From contig JANNMJ010000154.1 in the NCBI GenBank assembly GCA_031397815.1, positions 1 to 49,574 on the forward strand: a stretch of 49,574 bases of DNA. The letters run 5' to 3'. The DNA is from JANNMJ01 sp031397815 (GTDB lineage: Bacteria; Bacteroidota; Bacteroidia; Cytophagales; Hymenobacteraceae). Position numbers and translations under genes: made by a program. Numbering within the stretch: the first letter of the stretch is position 1; each line of letters opens with the position of its first letter. Positions 42,254 through 49,574 of this stretch are shown one piece after another. The notes beneath the pieces were generated by a model. That model ran no database searches and was not told the origin of the DNA. It worked only from the letters and a program-made list of their open reading frames with translations.

Positions 42254-42775
42254 TCAATCAAAAGGGCTCGGTCGGCCCTTAATATTTTGGAAATGGTGCG
42301 CTCGACATAGGAGGCTATGGTCTATTGCTCCCCGATTGCAGCCCGGTGCGCGGCAGGGTACATCCGGGCGTTCCGGGCCGAGTATGTCGTAAAACTCCCG
42401 GTCCGGTGCAAGTTGCCAATCATCCAATTCGGCCTTGCGGTGCGCTTCCTGTTTCGGTGTAAGCGGTTCGTAGAGTCCGGGGCGCCATGGTTCCTGCTCC
42501 AATTCATCGAAGCGGCCTTCGGCCAGCTTGACCCACAAATCCACAACCTTGGCGATAGTGACCCCATTCAGATGGCGATTCCCATGACCTTCCCGAGCAT
42601 AGCCCAAATTGCCGTTTAGTGAGTATTCGAGGGTATCGTCAGCTTCATTCACATTGAGCCAGGCACGCCCGTGTTCCTCATTCTTGGGGTCTAATTCGTT
42701 GAGAAATTGGTCCATTTCAAGCGGAGTGGGATTATCAAGGCTGTCGCCGGAACCGTTGCAGATGAAGTAGTCCAT
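42254..42775 (-). CDS. Hypothetical protein with a C-terminal zinc-knuckle-like motif
   Basis: 173 residues. The N-terminal half (NPTPLEMDQFLNELDPKNEEH, then AWLNVNEADDTLEYSLNGNL) has the feel of Imm1-like immunity proteins of contact-dependent toxin systems, but the match is weak and from memory. The C-terminal segment CRAPGCNRGAIDHSLLCRAH (about residues 141-160) plus the next His offers Cys-Cys-Cys-His ligands for one zinc ion. The gene runs in the same direction as the ATPase-nuclease pair, about 120 bp upstream, just outside the right 57-bp repeat, and could belong to the same module or be an orphan immunity gene. Mfd lies upstream on the same strand. Confidence 0.65.
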   Translation of the reverse strand: MDYFICNGSGDSLDNPTPLEMDQFLNELDPKNEEHGRAWLNVNEADDTLEYSLNGNLGYAREGHGNRHLNGVTIAKVVDLWVKLAEGRFDELEQEPWRPGLYEPLTPKQEAHRKAELDDWQLAPDREFYDILGPERPDVPCRAPGCNRGAIDHSLLCRAHHFQNIKGRPSPFD

Positions 42776-42841
42776 TAATTAAAAGATGTTACAGGCTTTA
42801 TGGGCGAGCACTTCCGAAACGCGCCCCATTAGGAAGGGAGG

Positions 42842-45800
42842 CTACTCCACAATCTCCCCCATCACCTTCCTCGCCTTATCCAAGCTCGCCACGCTCTCCA
42901 CGGTCACGATAAGCTGGTCTTTGCGCTCTTTGAGGTTGGCGGTGCGGGGGTGGGTTTGCACGTACTGGAGGATGCGGCCGAACTGGTCGCCTTGGAAATA
43001 GTCTTTGTGCTCGTCGCCGGCGGGGAGGTAGCCTTTTAGGGTGTCGCGCTTGAGGGTGAGGCGCTCGAAACCGGCGCGGCAGCCCTGCCAACGCAGGCGC
43101 ACCACGTCGGCGAGCTGCTGCAATTCGGCGGGGAGGGGACCGAAACGGTCTTCGATGCCCGCCAGAATGTGGCCGAGCGCCGGCTCGTCGGCGGCTTTGT
43201 CGAGCTTGGCGTAGAGGCGCAGGCGCTCACCGACGTTCTGCACGTACGTGTCGGGGATGAGGACTTGCAGATCGGTTTCGATGTTGCACTCCCGTGGGCG
43301 GGCTTTGGCGGCGGCGCGCAGGGCGGCATCGCCCGCGAACAGCTCCTTGAACTCGGTTTCCTTCAGCTCCTGAATCGCTTCGTCGAGCACTTGGTGGTAC
43401 ATCTCGAAGCCGAGGTCGGAGATAAAGCCGCTTTGCTCGCCGCCGAGCAGGTTACCGGCGCCGCGGATATCGAGGTCGCGCATCGCAATCTTGAAGCCCT
43501 CGCCGAGGTCGGAGAACTCTTCGAGGGTGCTCAGGCGCTTGCGGGCGTCGGACGGCAGGCCCGCGACGGGCGGCGTGAGCAGGTAGCAATAGGCCTTGCG
43601 GTTCGAGCGCCCGACGCGCCCGCGCATCTGGTGCAGGTCGGAGAGGCCGTGCATATGGGCGCGGTTGATGATAATGGTATTCGCGTTCGGAATATCCAGC
43701 CCGGATTCGATGATATTCGTCGAAACCAGTACATCATATTCGCCTTCCACGAATTTCATCATCCGCTTTTCTAGCTGTTCGCCGTCCATTTGGCCGTGCG
43801 CGTAGGTTACGCGGGCATCCGGGACGAGGCGCAGCACCATATTCGCCATTTCCTCAATATCCTTCACGCGGTTGTGCACCAGAAAAACCTGCCCCTTGCG
43901 GTTCAGTTCCCGCGCAATGGCATCGCGGATGAGGTTTTCCGAGAATACGTGCAGCTCCGTCTGCACGGGCTGCCGGTTGGGTGGCGGCGTGGCGATGATG
44001 CTCAAATCGCGGGCGCCCATCAGCGAGAAATGCAGCGTGCGCGGAATCGGGGTGGCCGTTAGAGTCAGAGAATCGACATTGACGCGCAATTCTTTTAATT
44101 TCTCCTTCGTCTTCACCCCAAATTTCTGCTCCTCGTCGATAATCATCAGCCCCAAATCCTTGAACTGAATATCCTTGCCGGTCAGCCGGTGCGTGCCGAT
44201 GAGAATATCGGTTTTGCCCTCCTTCACGCGGTTCAGCGTCTCCTTGACCTGCTTGGTGGTTTTGAACCGGTTGACGTACTCCACCGTCACCGGGAAATTG
44301 GAGAGGCGGTCGCGGAAGGTTTTGAAATGCTGCATTGCCAGCACCGTCGTGGGCACGAGCACGGCCACTTGCTTGCCGTCGGTCACGGCCTTGAAGGCCG
44401 CCCGAATCGCGATTTCGGTTTTTCCGAAACCCACGTCGCCGCACACCAGCCGGTCCATCGGGTGCGGCTGCTCCATATCGCGCTTCACGTCCTCGGTGGC
44501 TTTGGCTTGGTCGGGGGTGTCTTCGTAGATGAAGCTCGATTCCAGCTCGGCTTGCAGGAAACCGTCGGGTGTGTAGGCGTAGCCGGGCGCGGCTTTGCGG
44601 CGCGCATAGAGCTTAATCAGCTCGGCGGCAATATCCTTGACCTTTTTCTTGACCGCCTTTTTCTTGTTCTCCCACTCCGGCGACCCCAGCTTGCTCAGGC
44701 TCGGCGGCGTGCCCTCAGCGCCGGAATATTTACTGATTTTATGGAGCGAGTGAATCGGAATCGTCTGAACGTCATCGTCGCGGTAAATCAGCCGGACCGA
44801 TTCCTGAATGCGCCCGTTATTCTCGATTCGGGTCAGTCCGCCGAACCGCGCCACGCCGTTATCGACGTGCGTGACGTAATCGCCGGGCTGGAGGTCGCGC
44901 AGCTCGCGCAGCGTCATCGCCTTCGATTTCGAGAATTTCGCGCGGTCTTTATACCGGTAGAAACGCTCGAAAATCTGGTGGTCGGTGTAGAGCGCGACCT
45001 TGGTATCATCGTCGACGAACCCTTCGCGCAGCGCCACCAGCAGGGGCTGGAAGCGGGTTTCGTGGTCCAGCTCATCGACAATCGTCGTGAGGCGGTCGAT
45101 TTGCCGGGGCGAATCGGCGGCGATGACGTTGGTGAGGCGCCGCGCTTGGTTCTCGTGCAGGTTTTTAATCAGCCGCGCAAAATCTTTATTGAACGACGGC
45201 TGCGGCGACGCCCGAAACTGCACCGTCTCGGCGCCGTGCTTTTCGCGGGAGAAATAAAACCGCTTCCCGAACTCGACGCACGTAAACGCTTCCAGCCCGC
45301 GCCGAAAGGCGTTGCGGGTTTCAAAAAGCGCCGCCGGGTCGCTCACAATCTGCACGCCCGCCGCGCTCTCTAACATTCCCTTGAACGCCGCCGTGGCTTT
45401 CTCGAACGATTCACCGACCACATCCAGCGTCTGGCGTAAATCCTTGAACCAGAAAATGGTATTAGCGGGCAGAAATTCCAGCAGCGACACCCGCGACTCG
45501 TGCAGCAGCCGGGTCTGGACGTTCGGGATAATCGAAACCGACGGCCGCGTTTCCACCGAAAGCTGCGTATCCGGGTGGAAGGTGCGGATCGATTCGATCT
45601 CATCGCCGAACAGCTCGATGCGGTACGGCAGGTCGTTGGCGTAAGAGAAAACGTCGACGATGCCGCCGCGAATCGCGAATTGGCCCGGCTCGTACACGAA
45701 TTCGCTCCGCTCGAAATCGTACCCCGCGAGTAATTCCGTCAGGAACGCCACATCCAGTCGCTCGCCCACGGTGGCGGTGAGCGTGTTGCTCACGAGGCTC

Positions 45801-46261
45801 TGCCGGTTAATCACTTTCTCGGTGAGCGCCTCGGGGTACGTGACTACCAGCTGGCCCACGCCGCTCGCCGATTTCTGGACGCCGCTCACGCGGTTCAGCG
45901 TTTCGGCGCGCAGCAGGATGTTCGCGTTCTCGGTTTCATCAAACTCATACGGCCGCTTGTACGACGACGGAAACAGCAGCGCGCCCGCTTCCTGCGTGCC
46001 GCCGGTAGTGGCCGAAAGGAGGTTCTGAACGTCGGAATGCAGGTAATTGGCCTCTTCGCGGTCGTGCGCGACCAGTACGTGGTTCGGCCGCGGATTTGCC
46101 TGATGGAGCGCCGCCACCAGCACGGCATCCTGCGATCCCACCAGTCCGCGCGCCTGTAAGCGCGGCGGCTGGCCGGGAGTGCCGCTCGGCGCAAGGCGCT
46201 CGGCGAGGGTTTGGGTGAGCGGGTCCTGGCGGTAAAGGAGCAGTAATTCGGCAGCGGTCAT
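42842..46261 (-). CDS. mfd: Transcription-repair coupling factor Mfd
   Basis: 1139 residues, full length for Mfd. Order: UvrB-like N-terminal domains (~1-350), the RNA-polymerase-interacting CarD-like domain (LQPGDYVTHVDNGVARFGGL, ~455-520), the DEAD/RecG-like translocase with Walker A GDVGFGKTEIAIRAAFKA (~608-625) and Walker B IIDEEQKFGV, motif TATPIPRTLHFSLMGARDLS, helicase C with QMRGRVGRSNRKAYCYLL, and the C-terminal TRCF domain (~980-1100). The protein displaces RNA polymerase stalled at DNA lesions and recruits UvrA. The N-terminal module seems degenerate as in all Mfd proteins (no ATPase there). A CACGTTTG box at about 46304-46311 (minus strand) resembles a -7 element. Confidence 0.97.
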   Translation of the reverse strand: MTAAELLLLYRQDPLTQTLAERLAPSGTPGQPPRLQARGLVGSQDAVLVAALHQANPRPNHVLVAHDREEANYLHSDVQNLLSATTGGTQEAGALLFPSSYKRPYEFDETENANILLRAETLNRVSGVQKSASGVGQLVVTYPEALTEKVINRQSLVSNTLTATVGERLDVAFLTELLAGYDFERSEFVYEPGQFAIRGGIVDVFSYANDLPYRIELFGDEIESIRTFHPDTQLSVETRPSVSIIPNVQTRLLHESRVSLLEFLPANTIFWFKDLRQTLDVVGESFEKATAAFKGMLESAAGVQIVSDPAALFETRNAFRRGLEAFTCVEFGKRFYFSREKHGAETVQFRASPQPSFNKDFARLIKNLHENQARRLTNVIAADSPRQIDRLTTIVDELDHETRFQPLLVALREGFVDDDTKVALYTDHQIFERFYRYKDRAKFSKSKAMTLRELRDLQPGDYVTHVDNGVARFGGLTRIENNGRIQESVRLIYRDDDVQTIPIHSLHKISKYSGAEGTPPSLSKLGSPEWENKKKAVKKKVKDIAAELIKLYARRKAAPGYAYTPDGFLQAELESSFIYEDTPDQAKATEDVKRDMEQPHPMDRLVCGDVGFGKTEIAIRAAFKAVTDGKQVAVLVPTTVLAMQHFKTFRDRLSNFPVTVEYVNRFKTTKQVKETLNRVKEGKTDILIGTHRLTGKDIQFKDLGLMIIDEEQKFGVKTKEKLKELRVNVDSLTLTATPIPRTLHFSLMGARDLSIIATPPPNRQPVQTELHVFSENLIRDAIARELNRKGQVFLVHNRVKDIEEMANMVLRLVPDARVTYAHGQMDGEQLEKRMMKFVEGEYDVLVSTNIIESGLDIPNANTIIINRAHMHGLSDLHQMRGRVGRSNRKAYCYLLTPPVAGLPSDARKRLSTLEEFSDLGEGFKIAMRDLDIRGAGNLLGGEQSGFISDLGFEMYHQVLDEAIQELKETEFKELFAGDAALRAAAKARPRECNIETDLQVLIPDTYVQNVGERLRLYAKLDKAADEPALGHILAGIEDRFGPLPAELQQLADVVRLRWQGCRAGFERLTLKRDTLKGYLPAGDEHKDYFQGDQFGRILQYVQTHPRTANLKERKDQLIVTVESVASLDKARKVMGEIVE

Positions 46262-46436
46262 CGGGGAGGCAGACGGATTCCCCCGGCAATCAGGGGTAGT
46301 GGGGCAAACGTGGAAAAGCCCAGCGCCGACGCCTTGCGGTGCCGATGCTGGGTTTGGGGATGCGAAGGTTCAACTCAAATACCGCTCAGAGGTTGCGAGA
46401 CGGTAGGAACAGGCGAAAAAAGAGCGCAAAAAGGGC

Positions 46437-46477
46437 AAAAAAAACCGGCTTCCTGCGGGTGCAGAGAAGCCGGTTTT
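46437..46477 (-). terminator. Strong terminator of the PorT-like gene
   Basis: A perfect 12-bp stem AAAACCGGCTTC (46441-46452) with 46466-46477. On the minus strand it is followed by a run of T (complement of eight A at 46437-46444). It lies about 70 bases past the stop at 46547. Confidence 0.92.
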
Positions 46478-46546
46478 AGCGGGAGGCACCGAGGCCGGGA
46501 GGGTTGCAGTTTGAGCCGGCAAGACGGCTATCACGCGGTTAGCGAC

Positions 46547-47251
46547 CTATTTGGTCGAGCCGAACATATAACCTGCCTGCAATTGGAAGGCTTCGTTGAA
46601 GATGCGTGGCTCATCGCCGGCTTTCGTGGCTTTGGTATCGACCAATGACTTGACGCCCGCGTTGTAGCGCACGCCCAAGCTCGCTTGCGGCGTGACGTTG
46701 AACCCGACGCCGACCACCAGCCCGATATCGAAGTTGGGGACGCCGCCGTTCTGTGCGTCGATCTTGGTGTAGCCCGGCAGCGCACCGGCGCTGTTCTGGC
46801 TATCGCCTTCGGCGATCACGTCGCCGTTGGCATTTTTTACCTTGAAATCAGAAGCCCGGTTCGCGTCGATGAGGTACCCGACCTGCGGCCCGGCTTCAAA
46901 GAAGATCGGCCCGGCGTTGATTTTCACCAGAATCGGCACGTCGATATAGTTCATGTTGAACTTGCCCTGATACTTGGTCTTTACGTCGTTGACGGTCATT
47001 TCCGTGTCTTCGAGCGTGAAGCCTTTGTTCGAGTACAGCGCCTCTATCTGCAAAGAAGCCAAGCTGTTGAACGAGTAGTTGACCGCGAGGCCGCCCACAA
47101 AGCCCGCTTTGTACTTGTACGAGTCGAACGCATTCTTACCCCACACATTGGAGTAATTGGCGCCCGCCTTCAAGCCATACGTGAAGCCTTGCGCTGCCGC
47201 TGAACCGATTGAAACTGCCGCAATGGCAAGGGTGAGAATGATTTTTTTCAT
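46547..47251 (-). CDS. PorT-family outer-membrane beta-barrel protein
   Basis: 234 residues from the ATG at 47251, which starts a normal signal peptide (MKKIILTLAIAAVSIGSAAA, cleavage before QG). The upstream in-frame ATG at 47356 is rejected because it adds an Arg-rich non-signal stretch. The mature protein alternates short amphipathic strands (FTYGLKAGANYSNVWG, LASLQIEALYSNKGF, NYIDVPILVKINAG, FFEAGPQVGYLI, SLGVRYNAGVKSL, FQLQAGYMFG), the outer_membrane_beta-barrel (PF13568-like) pattern of about eight strands. These small barrels are abundant in Bacteroidota, with unknown individual roles. Its DNA is less GC-biased than average, as for highly expressed barrels. Confidence 0.92.
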   Translation of the reverse strand: MKKIILTLAIAAVSIGSAAAQGFTYGLKAGANYSNVWGKNAFDSYKYKAGFVGGLAVNYSFNSLASLQIEALYSNKGFTLEDTEMTVNDVKTKYQGKFNMNYIDVPILVKINAGPIFFEAGPQVGYLIDANRASDFKVKNANGDVIAEGDSQNSAGALPGYTKIDAQNGGVPNFDIGLVVGVGFNVTPQASLGVRYNAGVKSLVDTKATKAGDEPRIFNEAFQLQAGYMFGSTK

Positions 47252-47449
47252 GAGAATGAATGCCGGAAGGGAAAGAGCCTGACCGCGATTGCGGCCCGTT
47301 TTGCCCCTTCTACGGCGCCCCATCGGGATGCGTTGCCGCCGGACGGGCTTCTTCAAGGGGCCTAAATAATAACTGAGAGCAACGTTCAGAGGGTCAAGGG
47401 CGTCTGGCAGCCAATACTCTTCTCTTACCGTTTCTTCTCATTACATACA

Positions 47450-49120
47450 ATGTCACTTTCTTACAAGGGGCGGCTGACTCTCACCCTCGCGGCGCTCGTT
47501 TCGCTGCTGTCGGCGCTGCCGAGTATCGGGCAGACGTTTCAATGGGCACAGCCGCGCGCCCTCACGTATTCCTCGAACCCGGATTTGCTTCGTACGGCTG
47601 CGAGCTTGCATACGGCGGGCGGCTGGTGGGTCGGGACCGAAGAAAAACGCGAGGTGTACAGCTCCGAAGCGCTCGGGCCAATCCGCATTACGCGGCTGCG
47701 CTCCGCGACCGGCGCACCGCTGGTCAGCCGCCTGATTGAGGGCAATGCGAGCGCCCTCCACTTGCAGGCACTGCCGGATCACGGTTTCCTGCTGGTCGGG
47801 GAATACAAGGATTCCCTCGTATTCGATGCGCAGCACAAGCTTCGTAACCCCCACGCCAACAGCGGGCTGGAGTTCTTTATGGCGAACCTCGACTCGGTCG
47901 GGGCCGTGCGGTGGGTGCATAGCCTGCGCCCCGGCCCCGGTAGGAGCTTCGTGCAAGTGAGCGACGCCAACGCCGTCGTGCTCGACCCGCGCGGCACCAG
48001 CGCGTGGCTGGCGTACGACACCTACGGCGAGTGCTACGCCACCCGGTTCGACCTTGCCACCGGCGACTCGCTCACCTCTATTACCCAGAACAACGTTAGC
48101 CGAATCACGTCCCTCGCCCTCGCCCCCGACGGCACCGTGTACGTGGCCGGTAGCTGCGCCGAACCAAGTGCGAACTATAATGGCACGGTGGCGGCACTGC
48201 CCCCGGGCATCACCTACAACATGTATGTGGCGTGCTACAACGCCACCGGCGCCCTCCAGTGGGTGCGCCACATTGAGGACATTACGTGCGCGAAGACGTG
48301 GGTCAGCACCGCCGATAACGCGGGCGTGTATTTCGCTGGGCCGCTCTTCGGCCCCTTCCAATTCGGACCATTTCAGGCGACTGCCACGTCGTTCAATCAG
48401 GGGACATTCTTCCTGACCCGCCTCGACCGCGCGACCGGTACGTTCCAATGGCTGCGCGAATCGCCGACTACGACGTTCACTGGCGCCACTGAACTGAGCC
48501 GCTTCGACCCGCTTGCTACCGACGCCGCCGGTAATGCGTGGCTCCTCACCAACACGCGCGGCACGACTACTTGGCCCGGCTTCGGCTCCATCACGGCTCC
48601 GGCGGGCGGCGCGGCCGCTCTGCTGGCGTATGACGTGCAGGGTGCGCTGGGCGCAGTACGCGTGGCGACGGGCGCATCCTCCAGCGCGCATACCGTTTCG
48701 TTCGACCCTGTCACCGGGCAAGGCATTCTGACGGGTATCGGTCGCGTCGGCGGCGTTCAGCTTTCGCCGCTCCCTGCGCTCCCAACCGTTGGCGCGACGG
48801 AGATGCTGACATTCGCTGCTGGTTTCTCGCCTACGCTGACGCCGCTCGGCTTGTCTGCGGCGTCGCCTGATGCTACAATCGCGCTGACGCCGAATCCGGT
48901 GGCGGCGGGGCAAGTCGTTCAGCTTCAGAACGAAGCGGCGACCGAGGTAGAAGTCTTCGACGCGACCGGGCGCCTGCTCGAACATCATTTCGCAAGTCAC
49001 CAATCGACCGGCTCAAACGTCTTGTTGGTGAAGGCGCCGGAACGCGCGGGCCTGTATCTGGTCAGAAGCCGCGATGCCCAACACCGGCTCCTCGGGAGCA
49101 CCCGGCTGGTGGTTCAGTAA
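47450..49120 (+). CDS. Secreted beta-propeller (SBBP-like) protein with T9SS sorting domain
   Basis: 556 residues. A signal peptide (LTLTLAALVSLLSALPSIGQ) is followed by propeller-type repeats over ~30-460: LQALPDHGFLLVGEYKDSLV, LALAPDGTVYVAGSC, DAAGNAWLLTNTRG. The T9SS tail begins near ALTPNPVAAGQVVQLQNEAA and ends GSTRLVVQ. It resembles the propeller blocks of the giant protein at 15670, minus the TIG domains. Surface role unknown. It is divergent from the PorT-like gene and ends at a strong terminator at 49281. The long open frame on its opposite strand is a GC-bias shadow. Confidence 0.87.
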   Translation: MSLSYKGRLTLTLAALVSLLSALPSIGQTFQWAQPRALTYSSNPDLLRTAASLHTAGGWWVGTEEKREVYSSEALGPIRITRLRSATGAPLVSRLIEGNASALHLQALPDHGFLLVGEYKDSLVFDAQHKLRNPHANSGLEFFMANLDSVGAVRWVHSLRPGPGRSFVQVSDANAVVLDPRGTSAWLAYDTYGECYATRFDLATGDSLTSITQNNVSRITSLALAPDGTVYVAGSCAEPSANYNGTVAALPPGITYNMYVACYNATGALQWVRHIEDITCAKTWVSTADNAGVYFAGPLFGPFQFGPFQATATSFNQGTFFLTRLDRATGTFQWLRESPTTTFTGATELSRFDPLATDAAGNAWLLTNTRGTTTWPGFGSITAPAGGAAALLAYDVQGALGAVRVATGASSSAHTVSFDPVTGQGILTGIGRVGGVQLSPLPALPTVGATEMLTFAAGFSPTLTPLGLSAASPDATIALTPNPVAAGQVVQLQNEAATEVEVFDATGRLLEHHFASHQSTGSNVLLVKAPERAGLYLVRSRDAQHRLLGSTRLVVQ

Positions 49121-49280
49121 CGCAAGAAAAACATGAGGAAGCAGCCCGCCAACGCGGGTAAAGTGAGCGAACGACAAACCAAAACGAAGCCCGGCTGATG
49201 AGGGGTTAGCGGTTGACGGGTTGCTTTCTTCATGTTCTCCGCCCACCGACGAAGGCCCGTCGGCGGAGTAGGGGAAACGA

Positions 49281-49315
49281 AAAGCCCTGAGTAGCGTGAT
49301 GCTGCTCAGGGCTTT
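49281..49315 (+). terminator. Rho-independent terminator of the last gene
   Basis: AAAGCCCTGAG (49281-49291) pairs perfectly with 49305-49315, extended inside by AGC/GCT, and the 3' arm runs into TTTTT. It lies about 160 bases past the stop at 49120; the gap between contains no gene. Confidence 0.85.
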
Positions 49316-49390
49316 TTGGGGGAGTTGATTTGGTGGTTTCCTGTCCGACGTACCCGGCACCGTCCCGGTGCCGGTTTGGAAGAGTGATTT

Positions 49391-49460
49391 GACGCGGGGC
49401 TCCGGCCCCGTGTCAGCTATTTGCAGGTCTCTTGACCTGCCAGCTAGCGCGTGTGACCAG
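49391..49460. repeat. Dispersed repeat R1, second copy
   Basis: A near-identical copy of 15398-15467, including the CAGGTCTCTTGACCTG hairpin. Here the following sequence passes into the inverted partner of 75-95. Confidence 0.85.
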
Positions 49461-49477
49461 TCAACGTAGGGGCGTGG

Positions 49478-49574
49478 GCGTGTGGGCGCCCCCCAGGGGG
49501 GTTTTTAGCGCACCCGCGGGCGACCCCCCCCCCCGAGGGGGGGGCCCAGGCCCCCCCCCCCCACCGGTGGGTTG
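49478..49574. other. Poly-G/C-rich terminal sequence, probable assembly artefact
   Basis: Long runs of C and G (for example ten or more C in a row at about 49527 and 49550) unlike anything else in the window. This pattern is typical of a low-quality contig end beyond a repeat. I would not interpret it biologically. Confidence 0.7.

Noticed and set aside
1..49574. tRNA or rRNA genes
   Set aside because: I saw no cloverleaf-like segment with conserved TTCGA loops and no rRNA signature; short or unusual RNAs could be missed by eye.

Overview
The window is GC-rich DNA from a member of the Bacteroidota, most likely Hymenobacter or a close relative (Cytophagales). The evidence is five large secreted proteins with signal peptides and type IX secretion (T9SS) C-terminal sorting domains, LytTR and HisKA_2 signalling proteins, a PorT-like barrel, and promoters of the Bacteroidota type (-7 element TAnnTTTG, best example at 28480). 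The genus is inference. Both ends consist of repeats, and the last ~75 bases are poly-G/C runs, so the window looks like a whole contig that ends in repeats.

Layout. 0.2-4.7 kb, minus strand: a peptidase-MA/TolB-propeller/beta-barrel outer-membrane protein and a FAD oxidoreductase. 4.8-7.8 kb, plus strand: a TlpA-like thioredoxin overlapping an AraC regulator, a DUF983 protein and a lipoprotein with a methyltransferase domain. 7.9-8.5 kb: a broken metallo-beta-lactamase-fold gene, a terminator and repeats. 8.5-12.1 kb: a secreted FG-GAP/TIG/cohesin/dockerin-like protein. 12.2-14.0 kb: an AT-rich island with an overlapping DUF262-HEPN gene pair, followed by an 11-unit 21-bp tandem repeat. 14.6-24.8 kb: a helical hypothetical protein and a giant ~3057-residue protein with twelve TIG domains and a T9SS tail. 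25.5-28.1 kb: a TPR-HisKA_2 histidine kinase and a LytTR response regulator. 28.4-31.1 kb: a secreted alpha-amylase whose promoter is flanked by two LacI-type operators. 31.4-37.9 kb: Sua5/TsaC, a five-PAS histidine kinase, an M28 peptidase and a small secreted coiled-coil protein. 38.2-42.8 kb: an M1 peptidase, then a rearranged segment containing a candidate ABC-ATPase/PD-(D/E)XK nuclease module between two 57-bp copies of the M1 3' end, and a hypothetical protein with a possible zinc knuckle. 42.8-49.1 kb: Mfd, a PorT-like barrel and another T9SS protein.

Much of the window serves secretion and polymer use: T9SS cargo, amylase, peptidases and two sensory kinases. Two compact two-gene modules of lower GC, each with a 4-base ATGA overlap and an effector-like partner (HEPN RNase; PD-(D/E)XK nuclease), are the best candidates for defence systems. 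The second sits in a scar that suggests tandem duplication of the neighbouring genes followed by replacement. Intergenic spaces are crowded with dispersed inverted repeats of REP type.
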